64,000 nt of DNA from Candidatus Gastranaerophilales bacterium (GCA_944323255.1 CALURU010000002.1:93803-157802), one strand, 5' to 3'. Shown: positions 32,772-42,867, counted from the stretch's first letter. Numbers and translations are program-made. Notes: generated from the letters alone by a model not told the origin.

Positions 32772-33939
32772 GTTCTTTGAGAATATCTTTTAGCTGATAA
32801 TAAGGTTTTACACCAACATACTTTTCACCGTTTACAAACATTGTAGGTGTTGCATCCAGATTCATTGATTTTGCTTTCTTTACCTGATCTTCTATTTTAT
32901 GCAGGGTCTCTGGAGAATTAAAATCTTCTATAAATTGTTCTCTGTTAAAGCCCAGACTGTCTGCAAGCGCAAGCATATCATCCATTGTGTGCGGTTGATT
33001 TTCATAGAGTAAGGAACTCATTTCCCAATAATTACCCTGCTTGCCGGCAGCAATAGCACCTTTTGACATAAAACAAGCTCCCGGATGCATGTTAAAATCT
33101 ATATAATGGTTGCATTCTGTATCAAACGGGAAATTATAATGAATTACTTTTACATTTGAAAATTCTTTAACTGCTTGATGCAGCATTATATTGTGAATAT
33201 AGCATAATGCGCAAACATAGTCAGAATAGAGTTCTACAACGACATTAGCATTTTCCGGTCCAAGGTTATTGCCCTTAACACGGTAAGGGTTGTATGTCAT
33301 TTTTCTGTATTTAATAAAAGATTTAACTTTTTTAATGTGAGGTACAAAATTATACGTTATACCGCTGTAGCATAGGAAAGACACTGTTAATAAGAGAAGT
33401 ACAATAAAAGTTTTTGTGTATTTTTTTGCTCCGTCAATAAAATCTAATACAGTTGTCTTAAATGAATCTATAAAATTCCTTATGCTGCAGGAAGAAGCAA
33501 CCAGTGCTATAACCAGATCTATACAGTAGGTTATAACGCAGAGAATACATAGTTTATGTATCTTAAAGACACTAAGTCCTGCAAGAACCATAGAGCATAA
33601 AAAAGCAATAGTTCCGAGTGTTGTGATATAAGCCATAGGTTTTTTGAAAACTTCCAAGAATTTTAGAAATCTGAAACCCTTTAGTTTATCAACGACAGTA
33701 AGGAATAAGACTAATATATAGAAGAATATTCCCCAGTATGCAAGAGGAATTCCCCAAAATTGGGAAACGCTTGATCTGGCAACTCCATCGCAATCTACAA
33801 ACTCATTTATGGAACAAAAGCTTGACAGTGCATACTGTTCATAGTTTGCCGTGTAATAAATGCATGCCAATTTTATTGACAGCGCAAGTCCTATTACAGC
33901 AAGAATTTGTATGGTTAAATTTTTTGCATCAATTTTCAT
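32752..33939 (-). CDS. VKOR - DsbA-like thioredoxin fusion
   Basis: 395 residues. An N-terminal VKOR domain with four or five membrane helices has the loop cysteines in CSINEFVDCD and the quinone-site pair in KLCILCVITY. One more helix leads to a periplasmic thioredoxin-fold domain with CALC in YSDYVCALCY and the cis-Pro loop ATPTMFVNG. Such fusions make disulfides in exported proteins, passing electrons to quinone, as in cyanobacteria. The periplasmic domain has two further cysteines (ECNHYIDF, GACFMS). A likely user is the exported proteins seen here. Confidence 0.94.
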   Translation of the reverse strand: MKIDAKNLTIQILAVIGLALSIKLACIYYTANYEQYALSSFCSINEFVDCDGVARSSVSQFWGIPLAYWGIFFYILVLFLTVVDKLKGFRFLKFLEVFKKPMAYITTLGTIAFLCSMVLAGLSVFKIHKLCILCVITYCIDLVIALVASSCSIRNFIDSFKTTVLDFIDGAKKYTKTFIVLLLLTVSFLCYSGITYNFVPHIKKVKSFIKYRKMTYNPYRVKGNNLGPENANVVVELYSDYVCALCYIHNIMLHQAVKEFSNVKVIHYNFPFDTECNHYIDFNMHPGACFMSKGAIAAGKQGNYWEMSSLLYENQPHTMDDMLALADSLGFNREQFIEDFNSPETLHKIEDQVKKAKSMNLDATPTMFVNGEKYVGVKPYYQLKDILKEHGAKHK

Positions 33940-34184
33940 AAAACTCCACTCCCGTCTAGTCTACATTACTAATTCTAATATATCATAATCTTTTTTCAAT
34001 AATAGAAATACCTACCGGGTCTAAATATAAAGTATTAGCCATATAGAGCCATACAAAACTTCAGCAAAATAATTGTTAAGATTCATTACAAAATCATACA
34101 TTCTAATGATTTTATTTAAAAAATATACTGCTAATATATAACTATACTCCTTAAAAAACGACGATACACATATCCCTAATCAAC

Positions 34185-34219
34185 AGCTATGCACGATAAA
34201 AAGTTCATAGCTTTTTTTT
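34185..34219 (+). terminator. T-rich terminator with no obvious gene; possible small RNA end
   Basis: AGCTATG and CATAGCT flank a 14-nt loop, followed by T8. It points along the + strand, yet the only neighbours are - strand genes. The gap 33940-34223 has no ORF I can support, so a small + strand RNA ending here is possible; no convincing promoter was found. Confidence 0.35.
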
Positions 34220-34223
34220 ATGC

Positions 34224-34787
34224 CTATATTTTCATGTTTCCGGAGCTTTGCGGGCGGTTATTTAAATATTTTTTTTGCATATCAGAAGCCATAGAGTTTC
34301 TAATGATAGGAGTTACAATATTTGATGACAAAATGCTTGCACCGATTGTACCCATGGTTGTTATGTAGTTTTTGTACGAATAATAAGATTCTTTTGGGAA
34401 TTTAGGATCTTGTTTAATAACTTCATCCAGATCCAGAGAAAGTTTTCCAACTTTATCACCATATAAATCTTTATTTTTATTCAGGAATGTTCTTACTTTA
34501 TCCGGAGCAATTTTGCCTGTAGATGCAAGTTTAGAGATGATTTTTTTTGCTGATTGTGTAATTGCAAAAAAGCATCCAATATTTACTGCGGCATCAAGAA
34601 GGGCTTGCGGTACAAGGAATCCTTTTTGTTCTTTTTTTATTTTCGGGTTAAACATAACGGCTCCGACCTGTGCAAGAGAAGAGAGCCCCCAGCCTATTGT
34701 ACCTGTTATGACTAGCATTGTTGCCGTATTCTTTTTAAAGTTTTGATAGACCCATTCAAGACCTTTTTGCAGAGGAGAATTATTCAT
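34224..34787 (-). CDS. lineage-specific membrane protein
   Basis: 187 residues with three hydrophobic segments (about 21-45, 62-82, 140-160) separated by Lys-rich loops. The beginning MNNSPLQKGLEWVYQNFKKN and the general composition resemble the gene upstream, with which it overlaps by 8 nt, so the two are cotranslated. Possibly two diverged halves of one membrane complex. No family recognised. Confidence 0.72.
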   Translation of the reverse strand: MNNSPLQKGLEWVYQNFKKNTATMLVITGTIGWGLSSLAQVGAVMFNPKIKKEQKGFLVPQALLDAAVNIGCFFAITQSAKKIISKLASTGKIAPDKVRTFLNKNKDLYGDKVGKLSLDLDEVIKQDPKFPKESYYSYKNYITTMGTIGASILSSNIVTPIIRNSMASDMQKKYLNNRPQSSGNMKI

Positions 34788-35406
34788 GTTTCACCTCCGT
34801 TTTTCTTGGGTTATTTTTTTTGCTACCGCAGATTTTATCATGGAATAAATTTGTTAAATAGATTGTAAGCGGTGCATCCAGTAAGAAATTAGTAACAGCG
34901 CAGGCGCTTACTGCCAGCGAGGTAGAAAGTGCAACTCTGTAATTCCTTAGAAACTTTTCATTCTCGGCAATTTCTTTAAGATATTTTTTAGGAAGCAGAG
35001 TCTTGCTGAATTTTGAATTACCTTTCAGGTTAGTCATTTTTTCAGTAAGAGTGTGAATTGGACCTCTAACAATAAACATGCCTACGGTGGTGCCGGCTAA
35101 TATAACGGCCAGTCTGTTAAGGAAAGCCATTTTTCTTGTTTCCTGATCAACTTTTTTGTTATTGTAATCAATAAACGGCTGGGTAAGAATAGCGGTAGCT
35201 CCCATAATACCTCTGTTTTGTGCCGGTTTTGAAACCCAGTTGTCTATTTTATTCCATTTTTCGAGTTTTTTAGCAGATTCTTTATGTGTATGAGCAGGTA
35301 TCACGTCGATAATCTTTTGAACGACGTTGTTTTTCAGGTTATTCCAGCCGTTATTATTCGGCCTCCCCTGCGTTGATACACTATTATTAATCGGCTGTAT
35401 ATTCAT
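34780..35406 (-). CDS. lineage-specific membrane protein, paired with the downstream gene
   Basis: 208 residues. A 60-residue polar N-terminus rich in Asn (MNIQPINNSVSTQGRPNNNG) is followed by three or four hydrophobic segments (about 66-82, 97-117, 158-190) and a basic tail ending KTEVKHE. TTTGTAAA with a 17-nt spacer then TATATAAG lies upstream (35487 down to 35455), close to the element found before other ORFans. No family recognised. Confidence 0.72.
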   Translation of the reverse strand: MNIQPINNSVSTQGRPNNNGWNNLKNNVVQKIIDVIPAHTHKESAKKLEKWNKIDNWVSKPAQNRGIMGATAILTQPFIDYNNKKVDQETRKMAFLNRLAVILAGTTVGMFIVRGPIHTLTEKMTNLKGNSKFSKTLLPKKYLKEIAENEKFLRNYRVALSTSLAVSACAVTNFLLDAPLTIYLTNLFHDKICGSKKNNPRKTEVKHE

Positions 35407-35617
35407 AACACTTCTTCCTGTCAGTATAAAACAACTGAAGGTTGAAAATTGACTTATATATAATAATTGTTACAAAAAGTTTACAAATAAACAAATCATT
35501 TCGATAAACTTATTCTTTGTAAGTAAAGAAGTTCTTACTACAAAGTATAATATAGATGCTGATTACAATTCATATATTGACGGTGATAATTACCTGTTAG
35601 ATACTGCAGACTATTTC

Positions 35618-35947
35618 TTGACAGAAGAAGAAAAAGAAATGAAATATGTTATGGAAATTGTCGAAGGTCAAACCGGCGGTAAATACGTAGAAACAAAAGA
35701 AGAGGCAATTGAATATATTGATACTTATGCCGAACATTTGTATAATGAGCTTGGTTACAAATACAGACTAATGCCTGATGATCAGGTCAATGCATTGATG
35801 AGTAAATTTATATCCGAATTCAAATCCAATGAAATGATTTCCAATGATTATGGCTATCAATTGAGCGAAAATCTTCGAAACTTTGATGATTATATCAGAG
35901 AAAATATGGAAACTGCCTATATAGAATACCTTGAAAAATCAGACTAA
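35618..35947 (+). CDS. hypothetical acidic protein, start uncertain
   Basis: 109 residues if translation begins at TTG 35618, but no ribosome-binding site precedes it. The frame is open back to 35453 and the extra sequence (YNIDADYNSYIDGDNYLLD) matches the acidic, tyrosine-rich composition of the rest, so the gene may start at a non-standard codon or be 5'-truncated. No known family. It ends just before a strong terminator. Confidence 0.5.
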   Translation: MTEEEKEMKYVMEIVEGQTGGKYVETKEEAIEYIDTYAEHLYNELGYKYRLMPDDQVNALMSKFISEFKSNEMISNDYGYQLSENLRNFDDYIRENMETAYIEYLEKSD

Positions 35948-35951
35948 AAAT

Positions 35952-35982
35952 AAAAAGGTGCGCCAATATGGCGCACCTTTTT
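35952..35982. terminator. bidirectional intrinsic terminator
   Basis: AAAAAGGTGCGCC pairs perfectly with GGCGCACCTTTTT, loop of 5 nt, T/A runs on both sides. Lies between convergent genes ending at 35947 and 35985. Confidence 0.92.
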
Positions 35983-35984
35983 AT

Positions 35985-36530
35985 TTAACTTGCATTATTG
36001 CTGCTTCCCTCTGCTACAATATATTCTTTTTCAATTCCCTGTGCATCGAGAATAAAATCACAAAGTTCTCTTACAGCACCTTTTCCGCCGCCAAAGGAGG
36101 ATTTAAAATTACAAATTTCCTGAACTTCTTTGACAGCATCGGCAGGGCAGCAGGCGAGCCCGACTTTTTCTAAAATACAAATATCAGGAAGATCATCACC
36201 CATGTATGATACATTTTCATACTTCATATTGTATTTTTCCATAAGTTCTTCCAAAGCAGGAAGCTTGTATTTTCTTCCCTGATAAAGTTCAGTAAAATTA
36301 AGATTCTTTGCTCTATGCTGTACCGTTCCGTTGTTTCTTGCGGTAATTATGGCTGTAATAAAACCTGAATTGCGCATTCTTATAACACCATGTCCGTCTT
36401 TTGCGTTGAAGGTTTTATACTCAACGCCATGTTCGTCGTAAGTTATGCTTCCGTCTGTCATAACCCCGTCTACGTCAAATACCAGCATTTTTATCTTTTT
36501 GGCTGCTTCAAGAGCATTTTCTTTATTCAT
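35985..36530 (-). CDS. kdsC: KDO-8-phosphate phosphatase
   Basis: HAD-family phosphatase that makes free KDO for LPS. 181 residues. The nucleophile motif is MLVFDVDGVMTDG with Asp19 and Asp21; ITARNN is motif II and YMGDDLPDICIL is motif IV. Length fits the C0-type KdsC tetramer. kdsA is 8 kb away, so the KDO pathway is split. Confidence 0.95.
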   Translation of the reverse strand: MNKENALEAAKKIKMLVFDVDGVMTDGSITYDEHGVEYKTFNAKDGHGVIRMRNSGFITAIITARNNGTVQHRAKNLNFTELYQGRKYKLPALEELMEKYNMKYENVSYMGDDLPDICILEKVGLACCPADAVKEVQEICNFKSSFGGGKGAVRELCDFILDAQGIEKEYIVAEGSSNNAS

Positions 36531-36666
36531 ACTAAACTCTCCTTTTGATATAAACCTTGTTTAAATTATATAATAAAAATTCCTCCGTTTGCAGGATTTA
36601 ATAAAATTTCAATTTAATATTTCTGCAAATTGTGCCGTTAGATATATTGTTAAGGAAAAAATATAC

Positions 36667-36951
36667 ATGCTTCAACTATTACCCAAAAGTGATATTCTAA
36701 CCCCAAATACCGCAAATCCGCAGGAGACTGTTGATTTTATAGCGTCATATATTGAAAAATACCATTGTAAAACAATGAGTGTAGATATTTCTTATATGAA
36801 TATCTTGGATGCCTGCTACGTTACAACTATGTGTTCTACCAAACATTTTATCAAATATCCGGAAGGCAAAATAAACTGGATAGTAAGTTCCGAGACAGTA
36901 GATGACTTTACTAAAAGCCTAAATTTGGGAAATAGTATATTCTCAAGCTAG
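36667..36951 (+). CDS. small STAS-like protein
   Basis: 94 residues from ATG 36667, which has AAGGA upstream; an earlier in-frame start at 36589 lacks one. The segment KTMSVDISYMNILDACYVTT resembles the conserved core strand and helix of STAS-fold proteins such as anti-sigma factor antagonists, but the phosphorylatable Ser is not clear. Directly followed by 36967 on the same strand with a 15-bp gap. Confidence 0.55.
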   Translation: MLQLLPKSDILTPNTANPQETVDFIASYIEKYHCKTMSVDISYMNILDACYVTTMCSTKHFIKYPEGKINWIVSSETVDDFTKSLNLGNSIFSS

Positions 36952-36966
36952 CTAGAAAGGAGATAC

Positions 36967-37656
36967 ATGAGTAAAGAGTGGAATAGAAATTTAACAAACA
37001 ATTCCGGACAGGGCAACGATGCCGTCGTACTGGACATTGTTGCGAAAAAATTCAACTGGGGTGCATTTTTCTTCAATTTTATCTGGGGAATTTTTAATAA
37101 TACATTTATAACACTAATAGTTATCCCTGTTGCATTTATACCTATAATTGGCGGAATTCTCTGTTTCGGTTTACAGATTTGGTTTGGTATTATGGGTAAT
37201 AAATGGGCATGGCAAAATAAACAATGGAAAAGTGTTGAGCATTTCCACCAAGTGCAAAAAAGATGGGCAATTGCAACAGCAGTATTATTTACTTTTACAA
37301 TCCTGTGTGCCCTCTTAGCCGTGCTTACGCCTTTTTTAATTTCAGCCCCTGGCTCCAAGTACGATCATACAAAGAAAATGGGATTAAATATTTTACACCA
37401 AAATATGTTAATAATGGAAACAAAAGATATAAAATGCGGATTAACTTCTGCAGAACTTACGAAATGTTTTGCAAAGCAGATGAATATTGAAGAATTTATA
37501 GATGAACGCTCTTTCAAAGAACCTAACGGAAATACCTGGATATTTGTCGGAGATGGTATGTGTAATGCAGAAGCTGGCGGCTGCTATGCTTTGTTTAACA
37601 ATATTAAACTTGGAAGCCTGTACGTAAAAGAAAATGGATATTTGAGCATAAAATAA
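36967..37656 (+). CDS. DUF2628-like membrane protein with pilin-like tail
   Basis: 229 residues. KFNWGAFFFNFIWGIFNN is the hallmark start of DUF2628 proteins; two more membrane segments follow (about 45-75 and 97-127). The periplasmic tail (130-229) has two cysteine pairs (about DIKCGL/AELTKCF and GMCNAEAGGCYALF) and could form disulfides. AGAAAGGAG precedes the ATG. Ends with its own terminator. Role unknown. Confidence 0.75.
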   Translation: MSKEWNRNLTNNSGQGNDAVVLDIVAKKFNWGAFFFNFIWGIFNNTFITLIVIPVAFIPIIGGILCFGLQIWFGIMGNKWAWQNKQWKSVEHFHQVQKRWAIATAVLFTFTILCALLAVLTPFLISAPGSKYDHTKKMGLNILHQNMLIMETKDIKCGLTSAELTKCFAKQMNIEEFIDERSFKEPNGNTWIFVGDGMCNAEAGGCYALFNNIKLGSLYVKENGYLSIK

Positions 37657-37678
37657 AAATCATAGAAAATATACAAAC

Positions 37679-37712
37679 GGCACTTTAATTAAAATTTAAA
37701 GTGCCATTATTG
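37679..37712. terminator. hairpin terminator after 36967 gene
   Basis: GGCACTTTAA and TTAAAGTGCC form a stem, followed by a T-rich stretch ATTATTGTTT. It lies between convergent genes. Confidence 0.7.
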
Positions 37713-37713
37713 T

Positions 37714-38883
37714 TTATAAAGCTTCTATAAAACGCTTCAAGTCATCTTTTTCGATATTATTCAATGCTAAATCTTTATGCGCCTGCGTAAGCTGCTCTCT
37801 TTCTTTTAATCTTGAAAGGACCTTAAGAACGAGTGTAGGATTTGTACTGTCCAACAATGTTTCCAGCTCTTCTGGTTCATCAACATAATCAACGGCAAAG
37901 AACACAAAATCACTTTCGTCATACAATTCATCATAAAGCAGATTTTTTAACTTATAGCTGTCAATTCCTACTAAAAGCTGATTTATTGCTTGAATTTCTT
38001 CTTTTGTATTTTTATCGCAATCAAATAAATATTCTTCGTTTCCAGCAAGTTCTGCAAACTTTTCCTGCGCAAGTTTTAATAATACAGCAGAAGCACTTGT
38101 AAGATGATTCAAATATAAATTCTCAAAAATACTAAAAAGATCATAATCCAAAACTGCAGCAGGTGGAATAATTTCCGGGATTGCATTTACTATATTGCAA
38201 AGAACCAAAATTCCGTCATCCGTTTTTACAAGTTCTTCTAATGGCGTCAAGTATGGTATTTCGGATGCAATATTTTCAGAAAGTGAAGATTTTTTCATAA
38301 CTTCAATAATTTTTGGCAGCGCATCTTGTGCCTTATAAGTTACAAGATACTTAACTCCGTTATACTGTTCAAATTCATCATCCGAATCAAGCATTTTTAG
38401 AGCATTATTTCTAAATTCCTCATCCTTCATTTTTGAAAGAATCTCAATAGAATTAATGCTCAAAGGCTCAAACTCAGATTCAGCCATTTTTCTGATTACC
38501 GGCAATAATTCTTCAAGGTTTTCCTTAGGTACAAAAGAAAAATATTTGGCTGCATATGCTTTTTTACCAGCATCATCATTTATAAAAATTTCTTTCATTG
38601 CAGGCAAAAGCTCAAGTCCGCCAAAGTTATAAAGAGTTTCTGCAATAACAGTATCGTATGATGGTGAGTAGTAATCAAGAAAACTCATCAAGTTCAGATA
38701 ATTATCCTTGTTGCACGCATTTCGTATACGATTAGCAACATTGTTTTTTACAAAATCAAATAAGAAATCATCCTGCTTAACTAACTTTGCAAAAAGTTCT
38801 ATATTTGAATTGTCTACAAGTGATTTTGCAACAGTTTCATACTCATCAGGATTTTTTCCCGTGAGTTTTTTTAATAAATCCAT
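37714..38883 (-). CDS. HEAT-repeat-like scaffold protein
   Basis: 389 residues, wholly helical, acidic, without signal peptide. Repeating helix pairs such as LLPAMKEIFINDDAGKKAYA, LLPVIRKMAESEFEP and ALPKIIEVMKKSS are typical of degenerate HEAT or Armadillo repeats. No catalytic motif. The gene stands alone; 54 bp separate it from the DprA-like gene upstream. Likely a protein-protein interaction platform in the cytoplasm. Confidence 0.75.
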   Translation of the reverse strand: MDLLKKLTGKNPDEYETVAKSLVDNSNIELFAKLVKQDDFLFDFVKNNVANRIRNACNKDNYLNLMSFLDYYSPSYDTVIAETLYNFGGLELLPAMKEIFINDDAGKKAYAAKYFSFVPKENLEELLPVIRKMAESEFEPLSINSIEILSKMKDEEFRNNALKMLDSDDEFEQYNGVKYLVTYKAQDALPKIIEVMKKSSLSENIASEIPYLTPLEELVKTDDGILVLCNIVNAIPEIIPPAAVLDYDLFSIFENLYLNHLTSASAVLLKLAQEKFAELAGNEEYLFDCDKNTKEEIQAINQLLVGIDSYKLKNLLYDELYDESDFVFFAVDYVDEPEELETLLDSTNPTLVLKVLSRLKEREQLTQAHKDLALNNIEKDDLKRFIEAL

Positions 38884-38937
38884 AGTTCTGAATCCTCTAA
38901 AATAAACCGGAGAAAAATTTGTAATAAACTATTTGTA

Positions 38938-39510
38938 TTAGTCTAAATAAAATACTGTAACAACTTTGTGATTCTCTTCAGCGTATTCTACCGCTGTATG
39001 AAGAGTCTTACTGGTATGTGACAGGAAGCAGATAAGCTGATTGCAATCGTCTATAATTTCTCTGTTGCAAACTCTTGAAGCGTCAGCTAAAGTCATCATT
39101 GCTCTGTCTGCGTGTTCTACAATATTAGGAACACCTATAAGCTGATCTTGTACATCAGATGGTTGTTGTCCTATTGTTTGAGGTAAAATAACTTTTAATT
39201 TATCAGGATTAGATTTCATTGCGCCACGAATTGCAGCTGCGTTAGTACCGCATGAACCCCCTGAAGTAATAATGGTATTTCCCTGCCTTACGAGTGCTGT
39301 TGTTAATGTTTCAATCATCTGTTGATGAGTAATAGCAAGGTTTCTAGAACCGATAATTGCAATTCTCTTAGCAGGTTGTTTTATTGTAGCAAGTTCCATT
39401 GCAAGTTCATCAACCGTATCCGGTGAATGTTCAGCCGTATCCATATCATCGACAGGAACCATAATGGAAGGCTGTTTATCATCGTCAAGAGAATTAAAAA
39501 TATCGTTCAT
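38938..39510 (-). CDS. DprA/Smf-like Rossmann-fold protein
   Basis: 190 residues from ATG 39510, with GGTGG upstream; a GTG nine nt earlier overlaps that site. After a 50-residue acidic leader comes RIAIIGSRNLAITHQQMIE and ITSGGSCGTNAAAIRGAM, the nucleotide-binding core of the DprA/LOG superfamily. The winged-helix tail of true DprA is absent, so it is not a full DNA-processing protein. The position in front of pcrA, divergent, may be coincidence. Confidence 0.72.
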   Translation of the reverse strand: MNDIFNSLDDDKQPSIMVPVDDMDTAEHSPDTVDELAMELATIKQPAKRIAIIGSRNLAITHQQMIETLTTALVRQGNTIITSGGSCGTNAAAIRGAMKSNPDKLKVILPQTIGQQPSDVQDQLIGVPNIVEHADRAMMTLADASRVCNREIIDDCNQLICFLSHTSKTLHTAVEYAEENHKVVTVFYLD

Positions 39511-39601
39511 CAGTACCACCTTTAAAAAATATTGTCATTCGCATATCTTTTGTGTATGCTGATATATAATATCACAAAAATGGTAGTTTGGGAATAGGGG
39601 A

Positions 39602-42181
39602 ATGGAAAATATTTTAGAAAACCTTAACAGTGAGCAGCTTGAGGCTGCTAAAACAACAGAAGGGGCGCTGCTTATACTGGCAGGAGCCGGGAGCGGAAAG
39701 ACGAGAGTGTTGACTTCCAGAATAGCGTATATGATTCAACACGGCGCTATTGCTGGGAAAATACTTGCTGTAACCTTTACAAACAAAGCAGCTAAAGAGA
39801 TGAAAGAAAGATTGTCTGCGATTCTCGGAGAAAAAGTCGTAAGATATATGTGGGTTGGCACTTTCCACAGTATTTGCGGTCGTATTTTGAGACAGGATAT
39901 CGAAAATTATTCATTCCAGTCCGGGAAAAAACTTGATAAAAACTTTACTATTTATGATGAAACAGATTCACTTGCAATAATTAAACAGGCAGTCAAAAAG
40001 CTTAATATGGATGATAAAATTTATCAGCCAAAACTAGTCAAGGCAATAATTTCAAATGCAAAAAATAAAATGCAGGACGCTTATACTTTTGCAACCTTTG
40101 CAAGAGATTATAAGTCTCAAAATATTGCAAAGATTTTTGAGTATTACGAAAACGCTTTGACTACAAATAATGCTATAGATTTTGACGATATGCTGATGCT
40201 TTGCGTTAAGCTTCTGGAGCAGAACGCAGAGGTCAGAAAGAAATATTATGACAAATTCCAGCATATTCTCGTGGACGAATATCAAGATACAAACCAGGCG
40301 CAGTATCAGCTTGTAAAAGCTCTTTATACAAACTTGCAGCCAGATATTCCGCAAACCCGCTCGCTTTGCGTTGTGGGTGATGTGGACCAGTCAATTTACA
40401 GCTGGCGAGGTGCGGATTTCAGAATTATTATGAACTTCCAGAACGATTTTCCGAACGCTAAACTCGTTAAGCTGGAGCAAAATTACCGTTCTACAGCTAA
40501 TATTCTTAACGCCGCAAATGCTATTATCGAAAACAATGAGGAGCGTGTTGATAAAGTTTTGTACTCCCAAAAAGGCGACGGCGAAAAGATTTCTCTTTAC
40601 GAAGCGCAGGACGAAACGGATGAAGCTAACTATATAGTTAAATCAATCAGAGATACCTCTGATAACTATAACCAATTTGCGGTTCTTTACCGCACAAACG
40701 CTCAGTCAAGAGCGCTGGAAGAAGCTTTGATTGCGGCGGGTATTCCATACAGGATTTATGGCGGCTTAAAGTTCTATGACCGTAAGGAAATTAAAGACGC
40801 AATTGCATATCTGAAATTAATCTACAATCAGGACGATTCCCAGTCATTGAGAAGAATAATTAACGTTCCGAAAAGAGCAATCGGCGAAACGACTCTCAAA
40901 CATTTGCAGGAGTACGCAGACGAGCACGACATAAGCTTATTTTCTGCAATTCTTAATGTGGATGATATTTCTACAATCAAATCCGGCACGGCTACAAAGC
41001 TGAAAGACTTTGCAACACTTATAATGAAGCTTAAAGAAGCAGAATCAAGATATTCGCTTACGGAATTTCTGAGTCTTATACTGGAAAAGAGCGGGTATTT
41101 AAATGAGCTTCAAGCCTCAGGTACAGATGAAGACCAGACAAGAATTGAAAACCTTCAGGAATTAGTTAACGTAGCAAACGAATTTGAGCCGGAAGAGCTT
41201 GATAACACTCTGGGGGAATTCCTTGCACAGGTTTCACTCGTATCAGATATTGACGGAATGGACGAGATTGCAAACAATGTTACCTTGATGACGCTTCACG
41301 CCTCAAAGGGTCTGGAATTTCCTATCGTTTTCCTTGCCGGCTGCGACGAAGGGATCTTCCCATCAGCAAGGTGCTCTAACAGCCTGTCAGAGTTAGAAGA
41401 AGAGCGCAGATTAATGTATGTAGGGGTTACGAGGGCTGAAAATAAACTCTACCTTACAACTGCAAAACGACGCCAGATGTGGGGCGAATACAAGTATTAT
41501 TCACCGAGCAGATTCCTTGAAGAAATTCCTTCAAAACTCATAGAAGAAGAAGAGGAGTCAGCCTTCTCCGAATATGATAGAGAAAGCACCTTCACAAGCG
41601 CAGTTAAATCGGTTCGTTCAAAAACAAATTCCGGAGGAGATAGTTGGGGCGGTGGTTCTTCCAGGGTAAAATCCACCCCAGACGGTTATGTAAAACCGGT
41701 TTCAGGGTTTGGCGCCAATTTTGTCGCTCCCGGGGGTAAATATAATGGGGGAAATGCTGCGTCAAAAACCGAAAGTACAGGGTTTGGCAAAGATTTTGTT
41801 GCCCCTGCTGCTAAAAAGACTACAAACGTCGTTCAGCGGACTCCGAGCAGGGTTATTATCAAAAAAAGTCCTTTAAACAAAGAAAAAGAGGAAGAAAAAA
41901 TTAAGGCTTTCTTTGAAGATAATATTATGAAGCGCAAGCTTGAAGAGAAAAAGCGCAAAGATGCCGAGCTTGAGAAGCAGCAACAGGCTGAGGAAGAACA
42001 AAAAAGCAGTGCAACGCAGTATTTCTTCAATGTAGGCGAAAGAGTTTTTCACGACAAATTAGGTATCGGGCATATTACTGATGTTATCCAGATAGGAGAC
42101 AGCACTATGTATACGATAGATTTTGGATCTCTAGGCAAAAAAGCTATGGACGCCGCTTACGCAAGATTGAAAAAATTCTAG
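39602..42181 (+). CDS. pcrA: UvrD/PcrA-type DNA helicase
   Basis: 859 residues, SF1A 3'-5' helicase. Walker A AGAGSGKTRV, motif II DEYQDTNQAQ, motif III DQSIYSWRGAD, motif V TLMTLHASKGLEFP and motif VI YVGVTRAENKLYL are intact. The linker (about 680-760) has a degenerate pair of GFGxxFVAP units. The last 60 residues (VFHDKLGIGHITDV) form the PcrA tail that binds RNA polymerase. Within the linker, CGGGGGTAAATATAATGG shares GGGGTAAATATAA with the sequence just after the stop codon. Confidence 0.97.
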   Translation: MENILENLNSEQLEAAKTTEGALLILAGAGSGKTRVLTSRIAYMIQHGAIAGKILAVTFTNKAAKEMKERLSAILGEKVVRYMWVGTFHSICGRILRQDIENYSFQSGKKLDKNFTIYDETDSLAIIKQAVKKLNMDDKIYQPKLVKAIISNAKNKMQDAYTFATFARDYKSQNIAKIFEYYENALTTNNAIDFDDMLMLCVKLLEQNAEVRKKYYDKFQHILVDEYQDTNQAQYQLVKALYTNLQPDIPQTRSLCVVGDVDQSIYSWRGADFRIIMNFQNDFPNAKLVKLEQNYRSTANILNAANAIIENNEERVDKVLYSQKGDGEKISLYEAQDETDEANYIVKSIRDTSDNYNQFAVLYRTNAQSRALEEALIAAGIPYRIYGGLKFYDRKEIKDAIAYLKLIYNQDDSQSLRRIINVPKRAIGETTLKHLQEYADEHDISLFSAILNVDDISTIKSGTATKLKDFATLIMKLKEAESRYSLTEFLSLILEKSGYLNELQASGTDEDQTRIENLQELVNVANEFEPEELDNTLGEFLAQVSLVSDIDGMDEIANNVTLMTLHASKGLEFPIVFLAGCDEGIFPSARCSNSLSELEEERRLMYVGVTRAENKLYLTTAKRRQMWGEYKYYSPSRFLEEIPSKLIEEEEESAFSEYDRESTFTSAVKSVRSKTNSGGDSWGGGSSRVKSTPDGYVKPVSGFGANFVAPGGKYNGGNAASKTESTGFGKDFVAPAAKKTTNVVQRTPSRVIIKKSPLNKEKEEEKIKAFFEDNIMKRKLEEKKRKDAELEKQQQAEEEQKSSATQYFFNVGERVFHDKLGIGHITDVIQIGDSTMYTIDFGSLGKKAMDAAYARLKKF

Positions 42182-42763
42182 GGGGGGGGTAAATATAAAG
42201 GAATCATCACCCACCCCAACCCTCCCTCACTTAGGGAGGGGGAGCTACAAGCCTGTCGCATTCCTTCCCTTTTAAGGGAAGCGGCTTGCCGGCAGAGAGC
42301 GGAGGAGTTTTGCGTAAGCAAAATCCGAAGACTCATTTAACGCCGGCAAACAAGCAGGTTAGGAAGGGTGCTTTTTTATAATAATCATTTCTTCATTTTT
42401 TCTTCTTAAAAAAAAAAAAAAAACGAAGCAAAAAAGAAGAAATTTTGTTGTTTACAATACTCTTACGAGCATAAAATCAAATGGCTGTTTGCGGGCAAAC
42501 CCGCACTCTGACCCTCGCTAAGAAACGCTCGGGAGGGCGCAGCCACTGTCAGGATTAGGGAAACAAAGTTTTTGTCAGGTAGAACCTGACCTACTGGTTT
42601 TTAACAAGTCCTGTAGTCAGAACTAACAAGCCTTTGCGCCGCAAGCGTGTTATGCGTCAGCATAACAATAGCGAGCGAAAAGTGAAGGCTCCGCCTGTAA
42701 CAGCCATTTAAATCCACGCTCGTAAGAGCGTAGAAAACGATTGCGTTATTTCTCTTTCTTTTC

Positions 42764-42810
42764 GTAGTTTTCTTTCTCTTTTGTTGCGAGTCAAAGAGAA
42801 AGAAAACTAC
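42764..42810. repeat. 18-bp perfect inverted repeat
   Basis: GTAGTTTTCTTTCTCTTT (42764-42781) and its reverse complement (42793-42810) around an 11-nt loop. Strongest long stem in the island. Not followed by a T run. Confidence 0.9.
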
Positions 42811-42867
42811 AAACAAAAACATATCTTTTTGCTATCACCCACCCCAGCCCTGTCTTGGATTATTCGG

